Below, in pieces: positions 29,151 to 37,300 of a stretch of DNA of 43,776 bases (the stretch's first letter is position 1; every line of letters begins with the position of its first letter). The stretch spans positions 1 through 43,776 of the IMG/VR virus record IMGVR_UViG_3300025009_002634; one strand, written 5' to 3'. The position numbers and the translations under genes are program-made. This DNA is from a virus. A model generated the notes under the pieces. It had not been told where the DNA came from. It ran no database searches and was given only the letters and a program-made list of their open reading frames with translations.

Positions 29151-31592
29151 ATGTCTGACGCACGGACCTTTTCACGGTCGTTTGCCGGTGGCGAGGTGAC
29201 GCCCGAGTTCTGGGGCCGCATCGATGACATCAAGTACCAGACCGGCCTGGCCAAGTGCCGGAACATGATCGTGCTGCCGCACGGTCCCATCACCAACCGG
29301 GCCGGGTTCGGGTTCGTGCGCGAGGTCAAGACCAGCGCCAAGAAGACCCGCGTGATCCCGTTCTCGTTCTCGGTCACGCAGACCATGGTGCTGGAGTTCG
29401 GCGAGGGCTATGTGCGCTTCCACACGAACGGTGCCACTCTGTTGGCTGGCACGCCTGACGCTTACCTCGCCACCAAGACCGTAACCGCGGTTGACACCGG
29501 CACCGAGACCCTGACCAGCGTTGCCCACGGCTACGCCGACACCACACCGGTTCGCTTCGAAAGCACGACCACGCTTCCGCCCCCGCTGGTTGCAGACGCC
29601 ACCTACTACGTGGTCAGCGCTGCGGCCGACACGTTGAAGGTTGCCGCCACGTCTGGCGGTGCTGCCATCGACCTTACCGGGGCAGGGTCCGGGACCATCA
29701 CGTTCGGCCGCTACTACGAGGCCGGCGACCTGGTGGCCAGCGGTGGGACGAACTATTACTGCACCGTCGCACACGCCCAGGAGACACCACCGAACGCATC
29801 GTTCTGGTACGCCTTGCCCAGCACCATCTACGAGATTCCGACGACCTACACCGAGTCGCAGCTGTTCGACATCCACTTCGTGCAGTCGGCCGACGTGTTG
29901 ACCCTGGTGCACCCTGATCACCCTCCGCGCGAGCTGCGCCGGCTGGGTTCTACCAAGTGGGTTCTGGCGACTATCGCGTTCGCCCCGGACATAGACCCGC
30001 CAACGGGTGCACCGACTGTCACAGCCACGCGCGCGGCAAGTCCTACCGATCTGCAGCACTACAAATACAAGATCACCGCGGTGAAGGAGAGCGAAGAATC
30101 GCTCGGCGGGACCGAGGGCCAGACCAACATCACGAACAACCTGCTGCAGACAGGCGCGTCCAACGCGATTGTGTGGACCGCCGTCACCGGAGCGACCCGC
30201 TACTACGTCTACCGCCAGGACAACGGCCTGTTCGGGTACGTTGGGCAGACCGACGAGCTGACGTTCAAGGACGACGGCATCACGCCAGACCTGAGCCGGA
30301 CGCCGCCGCTGTTGCGTGACCCGTTCGTCTCCGCCAACAACTACCCGGCGGCCGTGGCCTACCACCTGCAGCGGCGCATCTTTGCGGGCACCAACACGCA
30401 GCCGCAAAACATCTGGGCGACACGGACCGGCACCGAGAAGAACCTGACCTACTCGCTCCCGGCGCGCGAGGACGACAGCCTGTCTTACAAGATCGCCGCG
30501 CGCGAGGTGAATTCCATCCGCCACATCGTCCCGCTGCAGGACATGGTGCTTCTGACCAACTCGGCAGAGTGGCGCGTCGAGACCGAGGGCGGGATCACCA
30601 CCAAGGCTTCGCCGCAGTCCTATGTGGGGTCGAACAACGTGCAGCCGCTGCTGGTGAACAACTCGATCCTGTACGCGGCCGCGCGCGGCGGGCACGTCCG
30701 GGAAATGGGCTTCAACAACGACGCGGGCGGATACATCACGGGCGACCTGTCGCTGCGGGCGCCCCACCTGTTCGATCAGAAGTCCATCGTTGACATGGCC
30801 TATTCGAAGGCGCCGATCCCGATCTGCTGGTTCGTGTCCAGCTCTGGAACGCTGATCGGCCTGACCTACATCCCGGAGCAGCAGATCGGCGCCTGGCATC
30901 GGCACGACACCCAGGACGGTCTGTTCGAATCCATCGTCGTGGTGGCAGAGGGCGAGGAAGACGTTCTCTACGCCGTGATCAAGCGGACCATCGGAGGGGT
31001 GGACAAGCGCTACATCGAGCGCCTGCACACCAGGTCGTTCGGCGACCCTGACGATGAGCTTGACTTGGTGCAAGAGGAAGCGTTCTTCGTAGATTCAGGC
31101 CTGACCTACGAGGGTGCCCCTACTGACGTGGTCATCAACCTTGGTCACTTGGAGGGAATGGAGGTGTCGATCCTGGTCGACGGCGCTGTCCACCCACGCA
31201 GGACGGTGACGGGAGGCCAGATCACATTGGATGTTGAGGGCTCTTTGATCCACATAGGTCTCCGTATCCTGGCCGACGTCCAGACGCTGCCGGTGGCCAT
31301 CGAACTGCGCAGCGGTGGCTTCGCCCAGGGCCGCGTGAAGAACGTGAACAAGGTCTGGCTGCGCGTGTACCGCTCGTCTGGCATCTTCACCGGGCCGTCG
31401 CTGGACATGCTGGTCGAGGCCAAGCAGCGCACCACCGAGCCGTGGGGTTCCCCGCCCAGGCTCAAGACCGAGGAGGTCGAGGTGGTGAACAAAGCGGCGT
31501 GGACCGACAGCGCGTCGGTGTACATCCGTCAGGCCGACCCGCTGCCGCTCACCATCTCGTCGATCTCGCTCGAAGTCGCCATCGGCGGGTGA
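29151..31592 (+). CDS. Tail nozzle/tail tubular protein B-like protein
   Basis: 813 residues. The N-terminus SFAGGEVTPEFWGRIDDIKY and LAKCRNMIVLPHGPITNRAGF are hallmarks of podovirus nozzle proteins. Inserted modules are visible: a YYEAGDLVASGGTNYYC segment like a small carbohydrate-binding domain and an FN3-like part around TGATRYYVYRQDNG. FGYVGQTDELTFKDDG continues the latter. The core returns with RREL and QRRIFAGTNTQPQNIWATRT. It forms the tail tip channel. Confidence 0.88.
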   Translation: MSDARTFSRSFAGGEVTPEFWGRIDDIKYQTGLAKCRNMIVLPHGPITNRAGFGFVREVKTSAKKTRVIPFSFSVTQTMVLEFGEGYVRFHTNGATLLAGTPDAYLATKTVTAVDTGTETLTSVAHGYADTTPVRFESTTTLPPPLVADATYYVVSAAADTLKVAATSGGAAIDLTGAGSGTITFGRYYEAGDLVASGGTNYYCTVAHAQETPPNASFWYALPSTIYEIPTTYTESQLFDIHFVQSADVLTLVHPDHPPRELRRLGSTKWVLATIAFAPDIDPPTGAPTVTATRAASPTDLQHYKYKITAVKESEESLGGTEGQTNITNNLLQTGASNAIVWTAVTGATRYYVYRQDNGLFGYVGQTDELTFKDDGITPDLSRTPPLLRDPFVSANNYPAAVAYHLQRRIFAGTNTQPQNIWATRTGTEKNLTYSLPAREDDSLSYKIAAREVNSIRHIVPLQDMVLLTNSAEWRVETEGGITTKASPQSYVGSNNVQPLLVNNSILYAAARGGHVREMGFNNDAGGYITGDLSLRAPHLFDQKSIVDMAYSKAPIPICWFVSSSGTLIGLTYIPEQQIGAWHRHDTQDGLFESIVVVAEGEEDVLYAVIKRTIGGVDKRYIERLHTRSFGDPDDELDLVQEEAFFVDSGLTYEGAPTDVVINLGHLEGMEVSILVDGAVHPRRTVTGGQITLDVEGSLIHIGLRILADVQTLPVAIELRSGGFAQGRVKNVNKVWLRVYRSSGIFTGPSLDMLVEAKQRTTEPWGSPPRLKTEEVEVVNKAAWTDSASVYIRQADPLPLTISSISLEVAIGG

Positions 31593-31638
31593 TCGGTGCG
31601 CGTCACCGAGGCCAAGAACCACATGATCGGAGCCCACA

Positions 31639-32478
31639 ATGATCACTTACTCCAGCAGCTACAACGCGGCCAACACGCTCGACCTCCGGGACGCTGCGAA
31701 CTACGGCAACTACGGTTCAGGAGCGGCGAAGTCCAGCATGGGCAGCTACGGCATGTACGCCGGCGCCATCAGCAGCACGGTGCTTGGGATTCAGGACTCC
31801 ATCAACAGCTCAAAGCTGGCCAAGATGCAGTACCAGCTGAGCGCTCGACAGCACAGTTTTGCCCTGGAGCAAAACACCTGGCAGAACGGAATGATCGATC
31901 TGCAGCGCAAGTCGATTGGCATCCAGGGCGAGCAAGCCCGGATGGCCGGCCGGTCTGCGATGGTCGAAGCCAAGCTGCACGAGGCTCTCGCACGCATCAA
32001 CGCCCGGCTGGCTGAGAGCGCGGCACAGGGGGCGCTGCATTCCGGCCAGCGTCAGGAGCAGGCCAAGCGACTGGAGACCGCGGCGTTCAAGGCCAAACAG
32101 CGTGTGTCCATCGCCGCCAACGGCATCGACCTGTCCAGCGAGACCGCGGTGGGTGTTCTGACCAGCACCGACATGATCGGCGAGATCGACGCCAACACCA
32201 TCAGCGCCAACGCCATCCGGGCCGCGTGGGGCTACCGCACCGAGGGGGTGAACAGCATGACGGCGGGCTTGATGGCCGGCGCCAACGGGCGCATGTCAGC
32301 GGCCAACGCGAACGCCAACGCCGCGGCCATCGAAAGCGGCAAGCCTTCCTACGTGACCGCCCCTCTGGCCAGTGCCCCATTCAAGCCGGCCGGGTCCAGT
32401 CAGGGGATCAGCAACGCCTTGCTGAGAGGTGCGACCCAGGTCGCCGCCACCTACTACCAATACAACCGGGGCCGATAA
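31639..32478 (+). CDS. Internal virion protein (T7 gp14-like)
   Basis: 279 residues. The helical middle QYQLSARQHSFALEQNTW and the block RVSIAANGIDLSSETAVGVL, followed by STDMIGEIDANTISANAIRA, are common to gp14-like ejection proteins. The Ala/Asn-rich C-terminus is flexible. It is expected to leave the virion first and form an outer-membrane pore for DNA entry. Forty-six bases separate it from the nozzle gene. Confidence 0.8.
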   Translation: MITYSSSYNAANTLDLRDAANYGNYGSGAAKSSMGSYGMYAGAISSTVLGIQDSINSSKLAKMQYQLSARQHSFALEQNTWQNGMIDLQRKSIGIQGEQARMAGRSAMVEAKLHEALARINARLAESAAQGALHSGQRQEQAKRLETAAFKAKQRVSIAANGIDLSSETAVGVLTSTDMIGEIDANTISANAIRAAWGYRTEGVNSMTAGLMAGANGRMSAANANANAAAIESGKPSYVTAPLASAPFKPAGSSQGISNALLRGATQVAATYYQYNRGR

Positions 32479-32479
32479 G

Positions 32480-34309
32480 ATGCCAACCGTCCCACTCGTC
32501 AACTCGCCCAGCGTTTCCCCGACCACCACGTCAGGCGCGCGCTACTCGGCGCCCGGGCTGGTGAAGCCTGACGCACCAAACGGTGCCCGCTTCAACACCC
32601 GGCCGCAGGAAGTCCAGGTCGACACGCGCCAGCTCATGGCCGACGCCAACCGGCCCAACCCGATGCGCGAGAGCCTGAGCAGGCTCAGCGACATCGCCAT
32701 GAAGGTGCAGCTGGATGCCGAGGAGCAGGCCAACCAGGTGCGGGTTAATGAGGCCCTGAATCAGGCGGTGCAGTCGCGGCTGGCGCTGACCTACGACCCT
32801 GAGCAGGGCTATGTGCACCTCCAGGGCAAGGCCGCACTGGACCGCCCGGACAAGAAGTCGCTCAGCGTCGAATACGGCGAGAAGTACCAGGAGACGCTGA
32901 GCAGCATCGCCGCCGGCCTGGGCAACGACAAGCAGCGCGCCATCTTCATGGAGAAGGCCGGAGCCCTGTCCACCCAGTTCCAGGGTGGGCTGATGGAGCA
33001 CACCGCGAAGGAGTTCTCCAACCACTCGCTGAGCGTGCAGTCCGGGACGATCGCCACGAACATCGGTCAGATGGGCCTGATGTTCGGCGACCCGGATGCG
33101 CTGGCCCAGTCGGTCAGTGCGATCAAGGCCGCGACCGCCGAGGAAGGAAGGCTGCGCGGCTGGTCTGGGTCGGAGGTCGAGGCGACCACGATCAAGAACC
33201 TGAGCATGGGCCACGCCACCGTGATCAAGTCGGCCATCGATGCCGACATGCACGAGTTCGCCGATGAGTACTTCAAGATCCACAAGGGCGAGCTCAGCAA
33301 CGAGGCCCGGCTGACCGTCACCAAGCTGGTCGACGAAGGCGTGATGGAGGCCAAGGTGCAGCGCGTGAGCGACGGCCTGCTGGACAAATACGGCGCCGAC
33401 ACCTCGGCCGCCATGTCCGAAATCCGCGAGAAGTACCAAGGCAAGGAACGTGCCGAGATCGAAACCCGCGTGATCGCCCGGGTGAAGCAGGAGCGCGACT
33501 TCCTCAAGCAGCGCCAGGACGACGTCATGACCCAGGCGTGGACCACGCTGCAGAGCGGCGGCAAGCTGTCGCCTTCTGTTCTTGCACAGATGCACCCCGA
33601 GGACCGGGAGAAGCTGCGCAAGTACCAGCGCAGCCGGGCCGAGGAAGGCAACGTCGCGCGCAAGACCAACATCGCCGCATGGCTGGCTTTCGCCGACACG
33701 CCGCCGGCAGAACTGGCCAAGATGACGGCGGGGGACCTGCTGCGCAACTACGGCAACCACATGAGCGACTCCGACCTGAAGTCCGCCCAGGGCAAGATCG
33801 TCGCCGCGCGCGCCGCGGTGGAGAAGGGCGACCATTCCGGCCTGCAGCTGTTCACCGTGCAGGACGCGGTGAAGACCGGAGCCCGCGACCTCGGAATCAT
33901 CCCGAAGACCGGCAGCAAGCTGAGCGACTCCCAGCAGGAAGCGCTCGACACCTTCAAGCACAAGATCCAGGACAAGGTCAACAACTGGGAGGCCCAGAAC
34001 CCGGGCAAGCGCGCCAGCAACGAGCTGATCGGAGAGATCGTCCAGAAGGAGAAGGTCAACGTCGCCCGGGTTCGTGGGTTCTTCCGGGACGAGACAAAGC
34101 CTGTCATCACCATGGACGACGACGACCTGGGCAAAGCCTACGTCACGGTCCGCGCGGCCGACGGCAAGGGCATCGACAAGGTGCCGCTGGCATCTGTCCC
34201 GGCCTCCTACCGCATGGACGCCATCCAGCGGCGCAAGGCCCGCGGCCTCCCCGTCACCGAATCCGCAATCGCCCAGATGTGGGTGGCAGACGGCAAACCG
34301 AAGAACTGA
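32480..34309 (+). CDS. Internal virion protein (T7 gp15-like position)
   Basis: 609 residues, almost wholly helical after a disordered N-terminus. No catalytic motif. QLMADANRPNPMRESLSRLS, then PEQGYVHLQGKAALDRPDKK, resemble podovirus internal proteins that sit between the gp14-like and giant gp16-like proteins. It probably forms part of the periplasmic DNA-translocating tube. It starts one base after the previous stop; no strong Shine-Dalgarno, so coupled translation is likely. Confidence 0.75.
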   Translation: MPTVPLVNSPSVSPTTTSGARYSAPGLVKPDAPNGARFNTRPQEVQVDTRQLMADANRPNPMRESLSRLSDIAMKVQLDAEEQANQVRVNEALNQAVQSRLALTYDPEQGYVHLQGKAALDRPDKKSLSVEYGEKYQETLSSIAAGLGNDKQRAIFMEKAGALSTQFQGGLMEHTAKEFSNHSLSVQSGTIATNIGQMGLMFGDPDALAQSVSAIKAATAEEGRLRGWSGSEVEATTIKNLSMGHATVIKSAIDADMHEFADEYFKIHKGELSNEARLTVTKLVDEGVMEAKVQRVSDGLLDKYGADTSAAMSEIREKYQGKERAEIETRVIARVKQERDFLKQRQDDVMTQAWTTLQSGGKLSPSVLAQMHPEDREKLRKYQRSRAEEGNVARKTNIAAWLAFADTPPAELAKMTAGDLLRNYGNHMSDSDLKSAQGKIVAARAAVEKGDHSGLQLFTVQDAVKTGARDLGIIPKTGSKLSDSQQEALDTFKHKIQDKVNNWEAQNPGKRASNELIGEIVQKEKVNVARVRGFFRDETKPVITMDDDDLGKAYVTVRAADGKGIDKVPLASVPASYRMDAIQRRKARGLPVTESAIAQMWVADGKPKN

Positions 34310-34312
34310 CAC

Positions 34313-37300
34313 ATGAACCCTTCAGACATCCTGCTTGACGAGGAAGAGCGCGGCCAGAAGCAGGGAGGCATGGTCGTTGACATGCCGAGCGCGCGCCGCA
34401 ACAGCGACATGGTGCTGGATCAGGAGGTCGAGCAGCAGACCACGCGCCTGACCTCCACGCTGGACATGGCGCTTCCTCGGAACCCGGACAAGGCTGCAGA
34501 GGCCAAGGGTCTGGCCGAGCGCTTCCGCATGGACATCGACACCGCGGCGGCCAAGCAGGACGAGCTGGCCCGGATCGCGCGGCAGCAGGACATCACCCGG
34601 ATGGTCGCCGACTCGCCGGTTCTCGCCCGTCAACTGTCCGACCTGAACTTCGCCGAGCTGGCCCACGACAACGTCGAGAACATGGGCGCCATCGAGCGCA
34701 CCATCCGGGGGCTCGGCCCGGCCGCCATGTCTGGCCTGCTGGGCGCAAGCTCCGGGGTCGTTGGCATGGTTCAGGCGCCCGTCGATCTTCTGGCGCCCAT
34801 CATGGACCCGCTGGCCGGCACCATCCTCCCGGAAAACCCGCTGCGCCGCGTGTCGTCTGGCCTGTCCGACTACCGGCAATCGATCGATGCGAGCTCCAAG
34901 GCGTGGATGCCAAAGGGTGAAAGCACGGTCGAGCGCGGGATTTACTCGGGTGTCGGCTCGCTGGCAAGGAACATGGCCGCGCTTCCGCTGGCGCTGGCTC
35001 CGGGCGGTCAAGGCGCCGCGCTCACCGGCATGACGGCGCCCGTGTTCGGGCAGGAATACGGCCAGGCGCGCGACAAGGGGATTGCACCGGTGCAGGCAGC
35101 GACCTACGGCGCATCGCAGGCGGCCATCGAGTACGCGACCGAGAAAATCCCCGTGTCCCGCCTGATCGGCGACCTGTCGGCAAACACCGGGCTGGGAAAG
35201 ATGCTGCTGCGCCAGGCTGCGGCAGAAGTCCCCGGAGAGCAGGTGGCCACGGTGCTTCAGGACCTGAACGAGTGGGCGGTGCTAAAGCCAGAAGCCACGT
35301 TCGCCGATTACCTAAAGGAGCGTCCCGGCGCAGCGGCTGAAACCCTGATCGCCACCCTGGTCGGTGTCGGCGGGCAGACCACGATCATGAAGGGAATCGA
35401 CAGCGCCATCAACAGGTCAGAGCGCAAAGCTCAGCAGGCTGTGGAGGCCGAATACAAGGCAAACACGTTCGCCCAACTGTCCGATCTGGCCAAGGCGGAC
35501 AAGGTTCTGCAGCGCGAACCAAAGAGCTTCCAGGCTTTCGTGAAGGAGGCCGCTGCCGAAGGCGAGGTGACCGACGTCTACATTGATGGGCGCGTGCTCA
35601 ACCAGATGGCGCAGGATCTCGGCGTCCAGATGGACAAAATGCCGCAGGTCATACAGGACCAGCTGGAGAACGCGGTTCTCACCGGCAATGACGTCGTGAT
35701 CCCGGTCGATGTCTACGCCGCCGAGATCGCTCCCACCGAGTACGCCCAGCCGCTGCTGGACCACCTGAAGTTCAACCCGCGGGACATGAGCAAGGCCGAG
35801 GCCACGGTGTTCATGCAGGAGCGGGCCCAGGAGCTGCAGGACGAGGTCGATGTCGTGATGGCACAGTCCCAGAACGCCGAGGTCTACCAGGCCAGCGCCG
35901 AGGCCGTGAAGGGCTACTTCGCCCAGCAACTTGACGCCACCGGCCGGTTCCGCCCCGAGGTCAATGCCGCCTACAGCACGCTGCTGTCCAACTTCTACGC
36001 CGTGACCGCGGCAAAGTTGAGCCTGACCCCGGAACAGCTGCTGCAGAAATACCCGATACAGATCCAGGCCGAAGGCGTTGGAAAGCCTGTCGGCGGCACA
36101 CTGATGAATCAGGACGGCCAGAGCGTGAGCCAGGGAGAGCCGGCAATTCCATCTGGCGAACTGGCCGACTCCCTGCCAGGAACTGATGGCAGCAATGTCA
36201 CAGACCCGGCCATCATGCCGGCCGAGAATGTCGGGCAGACGGTCGATCCAATCAATGAGCAGGCGGCCATCAACACGCCGCGCCGGGATTTTCTTGAGCA
36301 GTTTGGCGCTATGCGCATCCTGAACAAGGACCAGAAGAACCCGCGCGCGCAGATCGCCATCGGGGCGGACATCACTCAGACCCAGAGCGTGATCACGCTG
36401 TTCAAGACGGCCGATCTGTCATCGCTTTTGCATGAAGCCGGCCACTTCTTCCTTGAGGTCCAGATCGACATGGCCGTGCGTATTGCGCAAGGGGCCCAGA
36501 CCTTCGGCGCGGACACGAACAACGAGCAGGAACAGCGCCTGCTGGAGGACACCAACGGCCTGATGAAGTGGTTCGGCCTGGAATCCATAGACCAGTGGTA
36601 CAACCTGCGCCCGGATCAGCGTGAGTCCTACCACGAGAAGTTCGCCCGCGGCTTCGAGGCTTACCTGTTCGAAGGAAACGCACCGGGCGTCGAGATTCAG
36701 TCGCTGTTCCAGCGCTTTCGCTCATGGATGATCTCGATCTACCGCGACATCAAGGCGCTGAACGTCGAGCTCAACGACGAGGTGCGCAGCGTGATGGACC
36801 GCATGCTGGCCACCGAGGAGCAGATCGAGATTGCCAAGGCCGCGCGCTCCATGCGCCCGCTGTTCGAATCCGCCCAGCAGGCCGGCATGAGCGAACAGGA
36901 GTTCGCCGCCTACCAGGAGCTTGGTTCTTACTCCACCGAGACGGCTATCGAGAAGTTGCAGGCCAGCGCGCTGCGCGACATGGCCTACACCAGAAACGCG
37001 CGCGGTCGTGAGATCAAGAAACTGCAGAAGGCGGCGGCCGTTGAGCGATCGAACCTGCGTATCGAAGTCGCCAAAGATGTCATGAGCCGGCCGATCTACC
37101 AGGCCTGGCAGTGGCTGACCGGAGCAGCACAGGAAGGGCAGGAGGCTGGCTCCAACAAGCTTTTCCTGAACCCGGCAAACCCGGAGATCTCGCCCGCCGA
37201 TGCCGAGTCGCTGAAGAAGCGCCGCATGGTGTCCAAGAACGGCATGGAGCCAGACCTGGCCGTGGACATGATCCCGGGCCTCAACGGTCAGTTCAAGACC

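Noticed and set aside
29172-31073. Minus-strand open frame of 633 codons opposite the nozzle gene
   Set aside because: It mirrors a clearly recognised structural gene and has the Arg/Gly/Val/His-biased composition of an antisense shadow.
31596-32015. 139-codon plus-strand frame overlapping the gp14-like gene
   Set aside because: Arg/Gln-rich out-of-frame shadow; the 31639 frame carries the family motifs.
32531-34312. Minus-strand 593-codon frame opposite the gp15-like gene
   Set aside because: Low-complexity Leu/Val/His-rich translation with no motif; the plus-strand gene fits the operon order.
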